From the NCBI GenBank assembly GCA_012861695.1, contig JAAOOA010000027.1:2608724-2672723 (forward strand): a stretch of 64,000 nucleotides of DNA, read 5' to 3'. Below the pieces are notes generated by a model. The model saw nothing but the letters and a program-made list of their open reading frames with translations. It was not told the origin of the DNA and searched no databases. Positions 23,709 to 35,105 of this stretch are shown in pieces. The stretch comes from Trematomus loennbergii (lineage: Eukaryota; Chordata; Actinopteri; Perciformes; Nototheniidae). Position numbers and translations under genes: made by a program. Position 1 is the first letter of the stretch. Each line of letters starts with the position of its first letter.

Positions 23709-24000
23709 CAGGTTAAAGGTACAAGCGCCCGCGCTGTTGATTCTGAAGGCCTCAGGCTAGATTTATTGATTTCAGCATGGAGACCAGCCTTCTAGTAGAC
23801 TAGTAGTTGAGAAGTGGACATATTAGCTTTAACTAATTGCTAAAGAGCGTTCTACTCAGGTTTCTTTGCAGATGGCAGAGGATCCAGGTTTTTACTGCTG
23901 CACAGGAAGGCATTTTTTTTATCAGACTTTATCCTTAAATGTAGTGTGTATTCACATTTAATCTGATACTGGGAGCTTGATTTTTGCTTCTTCTTTTGCA

Positions 24001-27000
24001 GGAATTACTTTGTGGGACCGTGAGGACCTTAAAAATCATATTGGAGAAAGACCACAGAACTATAATGATTTTGATATAGTTGCATCTGAATCAATTGAGG
24101 ACAAATCTTCAGCACTAAATGTTGAAGCATCACTGAAGGCAAGTTTCTTGGGTGGACTGGTAGAAGTTAGTGGATCAGCCAAATACCTGAACAATAGTAA
24201 GACTTCCAAAAATCAGGCCAGAGTAACACTGAAGTACCAAGCTACCACAAAGTTCCAGAACTGTCCATGAATCATCTTGGAAGAGGCAATGGATCATCCA
24301 TACGTCTTTGATCAAGGAATAGCAACACATGTAGTCACAGGTATCCTTTATGGGCACAAGCCTTCTTTGTCTTTGACCGTGAGGTGTCAGTCAACGAGAA
24401 CCATCAAGACATTCAGGGCAACTTGAAGGTGATGATCAAGAAAATTCCCACCCTTTCAATAGAGGGCGAATGTTCGCTGAAAATAGAAGACAAGGACAAA
24501 GCAAATGTTGAGGTTCTCCTGCAGATTCTTTGGAGACTTTTTCATTCAGAAACCTCCTACATCCTTTCAGGATGCAGTAAGGTGTACCAAAGTCTGCCAA
24601 AGCTGCTGGGAGCCAATGGGGAAAACGCAGTACCAGTGAAGGTCTGGCTGTTGCCTGACATGTTTAGATTCTTCTGCCGCTAAACTTGTCCGTCAGATAA
24701 GTATAGGATTAGTTCAAAAATCAGAGTGTCCTGGAGGACTTCAGTGACCTGGAAATGAGGTTCAATGATGCACTGAGAACCCAAACTGCAAGCAGTTCCA
24801 GAGATTGGAAAAAACTCAAAACTTTAAACAGATGTGCTCTCGAGTTCAAACTGGAATTCCAACGAACCCTGGCAAAGAAACTCCATCAATCCGAGGAGGA
24901 GGAGAAGAAGAAGCTGTGCTCGCAGAGGAACTGAGGAAGACATGTTCTTCTCCTTTCAACAGCAAGGACCTGAACGAGTGGATGGACTGTAAGGAGAGAG
25001 AAATATACACCGTGATGTCTCTGACCGACATGATGACAAACACCAAGATCATCTCATCTCAAACAGACCTCTACAAAGAAAGCTTCAAAGCAGAGCATGC
25101 TGTGTGTTTTGTCTTCACCTCGCTGGGAAGTGATGAACCGTACCTCTCAACTTTATCAAACTACCTTCAACAAACACCCAAACCAGACGTGCTCAAGATC
25201 CCCTCCAGATCAATGGTACAACTCAAGAAAGAATGGAAGCAATGCGCATAAAGCAAAGCTCTTCAGTGATTTTGCAGAGGCCAACAAGGAGAACAAGAAC
25301 ATCACATTCTGACGGTGGGTTTAACAAACGAGACACAGAAAGGTGCCAGCATCTACCTTTATACAGACGGCTTTTCTGTCAATGAGAACTTTGAGCCGCC
25401 TTCAAAGCCTGCAACAGTAACAGAAGTGATATAAACCACAACAGTGTGACGCTGAAGATTTCTCCACCCAGATTTGGAGCAGAGGACATCTCCTCCTACT
25501 CTGTTGAGTACTGTGTCAGTGGAGAGGACGGCTGGAAACAAAAGACAGCATCCAAAGCTGAAGAAGTCACAGTGAGCGACCTGAGTCCTAACACAGAGTA
25601 CATGTTCAGATGCAGGGCAGAGACACCAGTAGGTGCCGGGCCAGCCAATGAAGTCAGTGGATCCATTAAACCTTACCCTGCAGCCCTCCTGGAAAACTCC
25701 ACGTTGAATCTACCTCACGTGAGATATCAGTCAGCTGGGAGAAACCTGCTGAGCTCGGACAAGATGTCCACGTTTTGAGCTACATCGTGGAGTACGCCAA
25801 ACAGACCAACAGGTGAAAGAGGAAGATCTCCACTGGGAGCAAATATGGCGGGAGCTGAGAAGGCGATCATTTCAGGACTTCAGCCAGAGACAGAATACGC
25901 TGTCAGGGTCAGGTGTGATTGTGGTGCAGCTGGAAGAAGCAAAGAAAGCATCGCTGTTAATGTGGCACACAAAAACCTGCACATCTCACAGAATTCCTCA
26001 AAAGTAAAAGCAAAAGGATCAATTCTGAATCTCCCTCAGTTTACAAACTGCCTCTGACAGAAGAAGATCTGGACATCAATGGATGCCGGAGGTACAACTT
26101 TGGCGAAGAAAGCATGAGACAAAATCGCACAATATGCTTCTTGGACAACTGGATCTGGAAAGTCCACTCTGATCAATGGACTCATCAACTACAGTTGGTG
26201 TAGAGTGAAGGACGATTTCAGATTCAAGTTATTGACGAGGATCAGTCATCTCAAGCTGAGAGCCAGACCTCTGAAGTCACTGTGTACAAAATCAACCACC
26301 AAGAGGGCTTTAAAATCCCTTTCTCTCTGACCGTTGTGATACTCCAGGCTTTGGAGATAAGAGGAATAAAAGAGACAAGGAGATCACAGAACAGATACGT
26401 AATTTTCTCTTCAGAGCTGGTGTCAGTGAAATTGACGCTGTGTGTTTTGTAGTTCCAGCTTCTTTAGCTCAGCTCACACCAACACAGAAGTATGTGTTTG
26501 ATTCTGTGCTCTCAATCTTTGGCAAAGATGTGGCAGAAAACCTCCAGGTTCTGGTGACATTCTCAGACGGCCAACCCACCAGTTCTAGAGGCGATCAAAG
26601 CTTCAGGTGTCCCATGTCCTAAAACAGAAGACGGGCTGCCAGTTCACTTCAAATTCAATAATTCTGCATTGTTTGCACAGAACCAATCATCTGCTGCTGC
26701 TGACTGAGTGGAGGAGGAAGAGAGAGCTTTGATGAGATGTTCTGGAAAATGGGGGCAAGAAGCATGAGAGGTTCTTTGTTGCTTTAAATAAGACAACAAC
26801 TATACGCTTTACGTTGACAAAGGAAGTCCTCAGAGAAAGAAAGCAGCTCAAGTTCTCAATTGAAAATGTGCAAAAGCAGGTTAAAGTAGGGTTAGCCAAG
26901 CTTGGGAGACAAAAGAGACAACTGAACAACTTAAACTGCATGAAGCAGAGAGCAGCAGAAATGAGAAATTTGAGATTGAAGTAGTTGTCACAAGGGCTTT

Positions 27001-27531
27001 TCAAGAAGATTTATCTGGCAGTGGATACACCGCCACCAACTGTCAGGCGTGTCATGTCACCTGTCACTGGCCATGTCCACATCCCAACGATGCAGATAAA
27101 AAAAAGTGTGTAGCAATGGGACCAATGGAAACTGTACCCAGTGTAAAGGCAAATGTCATTGGAGTCGACATTTTAGCCAGAAGTACAGATGGGAGTATAG
27201 GGAGGTTAAAGTAAAGCGAACAGTGCAGGAGCTGACAGAAAAGTACCTGAAGGCCTCAAAGGCTAAGGGAACTGTTCAAGAATTGATCGACCAGCTGAAG
27301 GCTGAATATCAGCGTCTTCAGGCTGAAGTGAGGGAGATGATGCAGAGGTCTGCTGAGTGTCTAACCAGACTAGGAGAGATCGCACTGAAGCCAAATCCTC
27401 TCTCAACTCCAGAGTACATTGACCTGCTTATTGAGGGAGAGAAATCTGAGGCCAAGCCAGGCTGGTGGCAACGAGTCCGGTACCTGAAAGACGTGAGAGG
27501 ACAAGCAGAGGTCATGGGTAAAGTACTGTAG
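24001..27531 (+). pseudogene. Stonustoxin/neoverrucotoxin-like gene relic (SNTX, FN3, GTPase-like, coiled coil)
   Basis: Non-venomous fish carry many intracellular relatives of the stonefish toxin subunits, often multi-domain. Here a splice acceptor (TTCTTTTGCAG at 23,990-24,000) opens a long exon. Domain order: an SNTX/MACPF-like N-terminal region (24,001-24,270, ASLKASFLGGLVEVSG); a middle region (24,384-25,300); one FN3 domain (25,446-25,690, LSPNTEYMFRCRAETP) and a second (25,815-25,960, GLQPETEYAVRV); a P-loop NTPase with SGKSTLINGLIN near 26,150 and a DTPGF-like site near 26,335; and a Cys/His-rich patch and coiled coil (27,030-27,531). The frame is broken at least eight times (a stop at 24,268, shifts around 24,370, 24,690, 25,252, 25,430, 25,780, 26,060, 26,145 and 26,340), and the 5' exons are not seen. 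As read, it cannot make the protein. No pore-forming activity is implied. Confidence 0.85.
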
Positions 27532-29110
27532 GCAGAGGAGAAAACCTGCTTCAAAGTCAATCTCAAACAAAAATCAAGACCAGCTCCAACCAAGACAAGA
27601 GCTGAACATGATAAAGAAGAGACGTGTATATTAACAATTAAAAAGACAGGATAGTGAGTGATACTGATCAAGAGTCCTTGATGGCCAAAACAACCAAGTG
27701 ACGATGACACAAATGTTCATGGGTCATTTATTTTTATTTTCTGTTCTTACAAAGTTATCGTTTAACTTCTTTTTTTTGTCATGAAGGATTACATTTTTAA
27801 AGCAAGATGGTTTGTTTTAAAGAAATGCTGAAGTAGACAGCCGAGAGAAGCTCCTCCAGAGTCCATAGTGATCACAAATCATTTGTATCAAAACCAAACC
27901 AAGAACAAAAAGATGCCAGCAAGACCAATAGATCTATCAACAAACTGGAAGACGTCTGTGTTTTTATATCTGAGATGATCTCACCAACCCTGGGACCGAT
28001 CTACTTCCTGTTTGGCATGTGTGTTGCTATGGACCAGGGGGAGTTGCCCCGTGTGAGGCAGTTTGGATCAGCGGTTCTGTAGGAATAGGAGAAAACCCGG
28101 TCCACCCAGCACTGTGGTGGAATGCAGTTCAAAGTGAAATATTGGACTCTTTACTCTTCTGCATTGGGTACCTTTACATGTATTGCTATAGCTTCATTTT
28201 GATTATACTTTTACATAATTTTACATATGTGACATTTTAATGCATGACTTGTACTTGTAACAGTATTTTTACAGTGTGGTATTATAACTATAACCAAAGT
28301 AAAGTATCTGAATACTTCTTTCGTCAATGTTACAAAACATGAAGTCCAAATAGACCCGCACTTAGAGCTCTAGCATTCATCAATGAATTATAATGATTTA
28401 TTGTTCTCCTGCACAAACATCTTCCTGCAGGAGTAATTTGCATGTTCTGTTTGACAGAAAGTAAAATGTACCATGTGTATGAAATGTTAATGTGTGATTG
28501 TTTTGTGCAGAAATCATTAACGTCCTGACACCATTACCACCAATGTAAAAGTTTAAACCTGCAAGTTTATTAAAAGTGATGTTTATTTTCTATTATGGTC
28601 ATTTACAAATATCAGATTATTGCTAAATGTTTCATCCTGCTCTTCATTTTATTTTATTTGAGATTTGTAACTTTATGTGACTTTTTTTAATGATTTATTG
28701 TATTGTTGAGTGTCCTGAAATGATACGGTGGCTCCTGCTGGATTATGGAGACGTTTCTAAACGTTTAACAATAAATCAGACAAATGGAAAGTTTATTTTA
28801 ACCAGAACAACAGATATGAGAAAAAGGAGATTAAAGAAGATCTATCAACAGCTGAAGGGAAAAAGTATAACTTTTAAATCTTGTATTTTTCACATAAAGT
28901 TTGAATTTATTTCCATTCTAATCGGTTTACTCTGTTGTTGTTTTAACCGGGTTATCAGCTTCCTGCTTATTTTAAAATGTTTACTATTAGTTTTATATTC
29001 TTTGAGTTGTATTAACATTATACCTGATACTGATGTGTATTGATTAACATTTACTGACAGATGGAGAAATCATTAAGTAACAATAAATAAATGTAATTTT
29101 GTCTCAAATG
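27532..29110 (+). other. Probable 3' flank/UTR of the stonustoxin-like relic
   Basis: AT-rich sequence without a supported gene. AATAAATAAA near 29,082-29,092 could be its old poly(A) signal. The 117-codon ORF at 28,690-29,043 is hydrophobic at its end but has no family features. Confidence 0.35.
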
Positions 29111-29797
29111 TTTCTGGCCTTCTTTATCTCCTCGCTGCAAAGTCCCTACAACATTCACCCAAATACTGAAGTTCAGTTTAGAGGTACTTATACTTTACTT
29201 GAGTATTTCATATTACTTTATATGTTACCTCTTCAAGTTAGATTTCAGAAAATCACTAAATCTCCATTTAATCACTAAAGAAGAACATGATTAGACCAAT
29301 TGCAGAGTAATTAAAATGAGCAGAAAATAATGTTAATCTCCAATAGTGTGTCTGACCCTGAAGTGTAAAAGTTCCCTCACTTTAGATTTGAGAATGTATT
29401 GAAGGGTAGCCCCTTGAGATGTAGCATCTCATTTTCGAGTGTTTCCTAAATCATAAATACACAAATTATAATAAATGAATCTGGTTTAACGATCTCCTAT
29501 CATGCTATTTTTAGGCATATGGTTCTCAGATACATACAAATATATGAAAAACATGTCTATTATGTGTTTTGCTCCAATACCAAACAGATAATTCTAGCCA
29601 TCATCCCTTTATTTCAGCTGTTACTAAAGTGCTGATTCTGGTTTAAAAAAAGAAAAGAGGGGGGGGGGGGCTTACAGTATGCTGAGCATCTGATCAGGAG
29701 AATTCTAGCAGCAGAAACTCAGCTAAATGCTGCAGTGATTAAACTCCATATTTCATTTCATTTCATTTTTATTTGTTCCGTTCATGGTATGCAAAAC
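29111..29797. other. No gene; a 12-base G run
   Basis: The poly-G run at about 29,659-29,670 is the only notable feature in otherwise AT-rich DNA. Confidence 0.4.
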
Positions 29798-29801
29798 TTA
29801 A

Positions 29802-30150
29802 AGGTAAGGTAAGTTTGAGAAACCGGCTCGAGATCGCTAGAATTTGAAAATACACAACCGGAGAAAATCTGCCACTTCCTTATAGAGCCCCTCCTCCAAC
29901 ACACACGAACGTGCACATGACCAATGAGGGCACAAGATAAGTTTGTGCACAGATGGAAAGCTGACAGGCAGGTAGGCCATCCAGTTATTTTAGCCGGGCC
30001 GGCTAAAATGATTGGTCGTGCTTTTTACAGTATTACGGCTTCCACAGATGAAATCTTTTTATGGATTTTTTGTCAAACAGGATGTTAAGAGCATTCCATG
30101 AATATTAACAAAAAGTGTATCTCGAGCCGGTTTCTCAAACTTACCTACCC
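29802..30150. mobile_element. MITE with 30-bp inverted ends, copy 1
   Basis: The left end GGTAAGTTTGAGAAACCGGC (continuing TCGAGA) is mirrored at the right end as TCTCGAGCCGGTTTCTCAAA followed by CTTACC. TTAA precedes the left end (29,798-29,801); the right duplication is not preserved. A second copy lies at 48,544-48,924. The body contains GCCGGGCCGGCTAAAATGAT. Nothing is encoded. Confidence 0.88.
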
Positions 30151-30354
30151 TATGTATAATAATTGTTAACAAAACATGTCTCTGTAAACACACCATTGAT
30201 CGAAAAGGAGCAGGGAGAAGAAAATAATCTGATATGACTTGCTCCTTTCTAAAAAAAAAATGTCCTGTCCTTCATATTTCTTTTTCACAGCCAAACATAA
30301 CAGTATCGTGGGATAATAAGAGAAACACAAAAAATACTTATTTCCCACTTGACA

Positions 30355-30525
30355 GTTATATCTCTCACAGGCTCCACCCTCTACTGGACTCTATGGGTAC
30401 TACCTTATCCTGCGTGCATTCTCCCACTGAGACTTCTATAGACGTAGCCGGCCCAGGGCGGGCCTACCTGAATGCGCGCGCATCACACCGTATAAAAGGA
30501 GGCCTCGCCTCCTTACTGCTATCCT
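30355..30525 (+). repeat. DIRS left inverted terminal repeat
   Basis: Starts GTTATATCTCTCACAGGCTC. From about 30,400 it matches the reverse complement of 34,670-34,765 almost perfectly (ATTCTCCCACTGAGACTTCT, GGCCTACCTGAATGCGCGCG). It contains CCGTATAAAAGGAGG (about 30,489), a TATA-like promoter candidate. Confidence 0.9.
30490..30500 (+). promoter_or_regulatory. Possible TATA box in the DIRS left repeat
   Basis: CGTATAAAAGG lies about 130 bases before the gag-like region. By position it could drive the genomic transcript. The inverted copy in the right repeat (CCTTTTATACGG) would face the other way. Confidence 0.4.
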
Positions 30526-30620
30526 TTTTCTCTTCAGCTAAGCGGAAGTGATTCCACAGAAGACGTAAGACGTATTGAAGTGAAAGTAATAGAGAGAGAG
30601 TATGGCTGGACCATAGGACC

Positions 30621-30985
30621 TGCCCGAATTGTCCGAACCTGATTTCAGGAGTCGATCCGCACCCCCTCTGCTTCACATGTTTGGGGCCCGACCACGCGAT
30701 GAACGGTATGGGCTCGACGCCAGCGTGCTCGGCCTGCCAGGCGATCCCGCGGCGCACGAGGAGCATCGTGGGCAGCACTTCCTGGAGAAGATTGCCCCGC
30801 AGGAGGAGTCGGGGGAGCTGGATCTCGACGTTGTGGACATGGGAGATTCGGGAAGCGAGGGGACATCGTTCCGGTTCTCCCTGCCGTGGGGCCAGACGGC
30901 CCCGGTTCCGATGATCGACGACGAGGACGCCTCGCTATCCGGAGGTCCAACTCTCAGCTCTGCGCGGATGGATTTCCAGGTGTGA
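30621..30985 (+). pseudogene. DIRS gag-like N-terminal region, frameshifted and short
   Basis: One frame reads RTCPNC, then LCFTCLGPDHAMNG, then ACSACQAIPRRTR, a Cys-rich cluster typical of fish DIRS gag. After about 30,770 the coding frame switches to one reading HFLEKIAPQEESGELDLDVV and ending at the stop at 30,985. Together these make only about 120 codons, so the central part of gag is probably deleted. Confidence 0.65.
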
Positions 30986-31121
30986 TGACTCTGGCAGCGG
31001 AGCGGGTCATCAGAGAGTATTTATATTATACAGCTTTATAGCTGCGGCCCCACAGCTGAGGGCTTGCCCATTAACACAATGTTATGGGGAATGGAAACTC
31101 AGCTGTGTACTGACAAGGTGG

Positions 31122-32131
31122 ATGGACAGGACGCTGAAACGGGGCTATTCACTCCAGTTTTGCAGCATCCCACCTCCTTTTATGGGCATGCGAGAGGTAA
31201 ATCTGTCTTCCCAGGAGGAGATGGGTTTCCTCTCAGCAGAGATTCAGGCTCTGGTGCAGAAACAGGCTGTGTCTGTTGTGCGCCTCAGCACAGAGAGAAG
31301 GGTCTTTATTCCATGTATTTCCTGGTTCTCAAGAAAACAGGGGAATTCAGACCTATTCTAGATCTCCGATGCCTGAATCGTCATATTTCCAGCAGGAAAT
31401 TCCGCATGTTAACTGTGAAACAGTTACTAGGGCTTGTGCAGCCAGGCGATTGGTTCACCACCATCGACCTGAAAGACGCGTACTTTCATGTGGAAATTGT
31501 TCCAGAGCACAGAAAGTATCTGCGTTTTGCCTTCCAGGGAACAGCCTACGAGTACAACAGGCTGCCGTTCGGTTATTCCCTATCCCCACGCACATTCAGC
31601 AAATGTGTGGCCACAGCGCTTCAACCGCTGCGCGCACACGGCATGAGAGTTTTCTTTTACATAGACGACCTCATAGTCATGGCTGGGTCCCGGGAACAGG
31701 CAATGTTTTGCACAGCACAGTTGATCACACACCTAACCAAATTAGGTTTTGCGATCAATTGGAAAAAGAGCACCCCCATACCTCGCCAACAGGCGTTGTA
31801 TTTGGGTGTGGTGCTCGATGCAGACGCGCTGCGTGCCACCCTGTCAGAGAGCAGACGTGCGTCCCTTCTCAGGGCGGTGCACAGGCTGCGACAGGGGGCG
31901 ACAGTGACAGCTTTAACTGTCATGCAGACTCTGGGTCTCATGGCGGCTGCTCACATGGTGGTCCCGCTGGGGTTACTACATATGCGCCGCCTGCAGAGGT
32001 GGTTCCCCAGCCTGCGTTTGGAGGCACAAACGACGGCTGGTGACCATTCCTCCCCCCCCTCAGTGGGGGCAACCTCCGGTTTTGGGGGTCTCCGGACCAC
32101 CTCCGGAGGGGGTCTCCACTGGGACGGGTGA
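31122..32131 (+). pseudogene. DIRS reverse transcriptase
   Basis: The first part is in one frame (MREVNLSSQEEMGFLSAEIQ, 31,170-31,290). A shift near 31,310 moves it to the frame with YFLVLKKTGEFRPILDLRCL, the A motif TTIDLKDAYFHVEI, the B motif LPFGYSLSPRTFSKC and the catalytic Y-I-D-D at 31,658-31,669, followed by LYLGVVLDADALRATLS. All RT core motifs are intact, but the frameshift separates the N-terminal part. It would reverse-transcribe the element RNA. Confidence 0.9.
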
Positions 32132-32939
32132 CCTCCTACATCACAGTGTTCACGGACGCGTCCGGAACAGGATGGGGAGGGACCTGCCTGAAGAGAGCTA
32201 TAGGTGGGCGCTGGGCTCTGACAGAGTTTCGATACAGCAACCTCCTAGAGCTACGGGCAGTAGTGTTAGTCCTCCGACATTTCATGCCCCTAATTCAGGG
32301 GAGACATGTAATGGTCAGGTGCGACAACAGCACCACAGTGGCTTATATCAACAGGCAGGGCGGAGTCCGCTCCGCCTCCTTGTTGACCACAGCGGAGGAG
32401 CTGTGGTTATGGGCCTCAGAGGTGGTGTTATCTCTGAGAGCCCTCCATGTCCCGGGACTGGAGAACAGAGGGGCCGACCTCAGGTCGAGGGGCGGCCCCC
32501 TGCCAGGCGAGTGCTTCACCCGGAGGTGGTGAAGCAGATCTGGGCCCAGTTCGGGAGAGCAGAAGTGGACCTGTTCGCCAGCCGGCGCAACAGCCACTGT
32601 GCCCTGTGGTTCTCCATGGCCCTGAGCGACGACCCGCCCTTGGGGGTGGACGCGTTTGCACACGAGCCATGGCCAAGGAAGCTGCTATACGCCTTTCCAC
32701 CGCTGCGTCTCATTCTCCCTCTCCTGGGGAGAGTGAGGCGAGAACGTCTGGCAGTCATTCTGGTAGCACCGAATCGCGTCAGGGCTCCGTGGTACTCAGA
32801 AATGACACAGATGAAGGTGGGCCAGCCCTGGGCGATCCCCCAGTTCTGGGGGGCGATGTCTCAAGGGGCAGGTGCAATCGGGGCGTTACCCACTCTGGGC
32901 CGTCCTCTTCAGGCTTGGCTCCTGAGAGGGACAGGCTGA
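32128..32939 (+). pseudogene. DIRS RNase H and adjoining C-terminal region
   Basis: RNase H begins in a different frame from RT: TVFTDASGTGWGGTCLK, with the first catalytic Asp at 32,155-32,157; then LLELRAVVLVLRHF and VRCDNSTTVAYINRQGG; ending near 32,532. The adjoining region continues in a third frame (KQIWAQFGRAEVDLFASRRN, then VILVAPNRVRAPWYSEM) to 32,939. The junctions at about 32,100 and 32,520 are frameshifts relative to a continuous RT-RH polypeptide. Confidence 0.85.
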
Positions 32940-33957
32940 GACAGGGTGGATTGTCTGACAGCGTTATTCAGTCTATCCAGGCAGCTAGAGCAGAATCCAC
33001 CACAGCCTGTTACAGGCCAAAGTGGCTGAGATTCCAGCATTGGTGTGAGGAGCGGGGAATAGAGCCCCTATCTTGTGAGTTGGGCTCTATTTTATCCTTC
33101 TTACACTTACTGGTGGACAGAGGGCTGGCGCATTTCACAGTGAAAGTGTATGCAGCAGCCATCTCGTCCTGTCATGAGGGTTTTTGGTGGCAGGTCAGCC
33201 TTTAATCAACCACTGATGTCGCGGTTTTTACAGGGGGTTAGGAGACTGCGCCCTGTAGTGCACGTCTCCACCCCGCAGTGGGACCTGCCCCTAGTGCTCG
33301 AGGCTCTGGCCTCGGGACCATTGAGCCTCTGGAGCTCTCCCCTCTGAAAGCATTGTCGTGGAAAACAGCTTTGCTTCTTGCCTTAACGTCAGCCAAAAGA
33401 GTGTCCGAGTTAACTGCTCTGTCGGTGCACCCGAGTTGTTTACTAGTTCGGGGTGGCCGGAGCGGCGCGACACTTAGACCGAACCCCTCCTTTGTGTCTA
33501 AAGACCTAAGGAGTGCGTTCAGGTCGAGGGCTATTCAGTTAGGGGGTTTTAGTCTCCCCCTCCATGGGGGGCCAGGGAGGCTAAACTGCACCTCCTCTGC
33601 CCGGTGCGTGCGCTAGCATGTTATGTGGAGCGCACGGCTGCCCTTAGACGCACCGAACAGCTGTTCGTGTGCTTCGGGGGCGGGGTGATCGGGAAAGCTC
33701 TGTCCAAGAAACGCCTGGCAGGCTGGCTCTGCGAGTGCATTGCACATGCCTACGACAGGCAGGGAGAGCCTGCCCCACGGGGATTGTGCGCACTCCACAC
33801 GGGCTGTAGCTGTGTCAACAGCCTTATTCAACAGTGTGGAGGATTTATGCACAGCGGCGTCTTGGTCGACGCCAGGCCCCTTTATAAGGTTTTATCTCTT
33901 GGACATGTCTGGCTCTTTCTCCTCGTCTGTGCTTGCTGGGCAACACAGAATTTGTAG
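32896..33957 (+). pseudogene. DIRS tyrosine recombinase, frameshifted
   Basis: The N-terminal SAM-like part reads ESTTACYRPKWLRFQHWCEE (about 32,990). The catalytic Arg lies in LTSAKRVSEL (codon 33,398-33,400), the His-x-x-Arg box is HSTR (33,791-33,802), and the nucleophile Tyr lies in FIRFYLLDM (33,893-33,895). These boxes all lie in one frame, but the segments between them (33,150-33,350 and 33,604-33,790) switch to the other two frames, so at least four indels interrupt it. The enzyme would insert the circular DNA copy by site-specific recombination. Confidence 0.88.
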
Positions 33958-34506
33958 GGGAGGGGGGGGTTGTGGGTCAGTTGGCATCTGACCCCCTCCC
34001 CGGACGTGATGCGCCTTCACCTTTCCTGGGCCCTCTGAGGGTCCCGGGATAGGCAAGAGGCGCGCTGGCCCGTTACGGGCGGAGGGGCTGCCCCCCTCCT
34101 GCCGAGAGGCAGGGGGAGGATAGCCCCCCACATTTTTAGTCCTCTCACATTCTGCATGGGGTCAGTGCTTGAGTGTGAGGCATGGGCGCTGGCGCTCTCC
34201 CTGTTATCCTTAGGGATTCAGGAAGGCAGGTGCGTAGTAAGCCCATACGGGGCCGAGGGGGCTCTCCCCATCCGTCTAGGGGCGGAGGGGGGGGGGGTCC
34301 CCCGGCACTGTTTTTGAGCACACTTTCTGCGAGGCAAGCGCAGCAGGGTGTGCTCTGTCAGCCGCAGCCCAGATTTCTCCTCGGTCACAACCGGGTTAAA
34401 GGAGAGGGGGGGGCAGCAGCTGCTGACCAGAAAAGCCGGTCAGGGGCAGTAGGGTGGATTGGTGTTGGACGACAGTGCGCGTATACATCAGGGCTCCACC
34501 CACTGT

Positions 34507-34604
34507 ACCCATAGAGTCCAGTAGAGGGCGGAGCCTGTGAGAGATATAACGCCGGGTTACGTATTGTAACCCTTGTTATATAAACACAGGCGGAGCCCTC
34601 TACT
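34507..34604. repeat. DIRS internal complementary region
   Basis: 34,507-34,550 is the reverse complement of the left outer end (ACCCATAGAGTCCAGTAGAG, ending GATATAAC). 34,551-34,604 is the reverse complement of the right outer end (GTTACGTATTGTAACCCTTG, then TTATATAAACACAGG). The junction between them marks where the two element ends join in the proposed circular intermediate. Confidence 0.92.
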
Positions 34605-34669
34605 CAGGGCACTGTCTGTCCTGTTCCGCTCGCTGAAGAGAGGTATAGGATAGCAGTCAGGAGGCGAGG

Positions 34670-34831
34670 CCTCCTTTTATACGGTGTGATGCGCGCGCAT
34701 TCAGGTAGGCCCGCCCTGGGCCGGCTACGTCTATAGAAGTCTCAGTGGGAGAATGCACGCGGGATAAGGTAGTACCAAGTAGAGGGCTCCGCCTGTGTTT
34801 ATATAACAAGGGTTACAATACGTAACCTGGC
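34670..34831 (-). repeat. DIRS right inverted terminal repeat
   Basis: Mirror of the left repeat from GGAGGCGAGGCCTCCTTTTA onward, with an outer extension ending ACAATACGTAACCTGGC that the left end lacks but the internal complementary region contains. Confidence 0.88.
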
Positions 34832-35101
34832 ATTAACGGAAAGAAACCAAACAAAAAAAACAACAACACCAAAACATCACATGTACAAGGAAAAGTGCAT
34901 ATCATGTTCCAAACCACATCAAGGATTATTTCTGAAACAGTATGGAGCTCAAACTCTTTTTCTCTCTCAGGTTTACCACAAGGTGAGTTCCTTTTATTTC
35001 CTGTAGTGATGGGAATTATGGCTCTTTGAAGGGAGCCGAATCTTATGGCTCCGTTCCTTTCAAAGAGCCGTTCAAAAGAGCCGTTCAAAAGAGCCGCCTT
35101 T
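34832..35101. repeat. Short spacer with GAGCCGTTCAAAA repeats
   Basis: 35,010-35,098 holds GGGAGCCGAATC, GCTCCGTTCCTTTCAAAGA and two direct copies of GAGCCGTTCAAAA, a pattern common at hAT-type ends in fish. Only one end is present, abutting the TTAA element. Confidence 0.45.
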
Positions 35102-35105
35102 TTAA

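Larger units (their letters stand above)
30355..34831 (+). mobile_element. DIRS retrotransposon, near complete, about 4.5 kb
   Basis: DIRS elements copy through a circular intermediate and integrate with a tyrosine recombinase, so no target duplication is expected. Inverted terminal repeats (30,355-30,525 and 34,670-34,831), gag, reverse transcriptase, RNase H and recombinase regions, and an internal complementary region (34,507-34,604) are all present in DIRS order. Coding frames are disrupted at several points, so this copy is not autonomous as read. Confidence 0.93.

Noticed and set aside
28690..29043. 117-codon ORF with a hydrophobic end
   Set aside because: AT-rich 3' flank, no homology or start context that I can support.
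31276..32043. 255-codon ORF and other long ORFs over the DIRS element
   Set aside because: Out-of-frame shadows in GC-rich coding DNA; the RT, RNase H and recombinase motifs lie in other frames.
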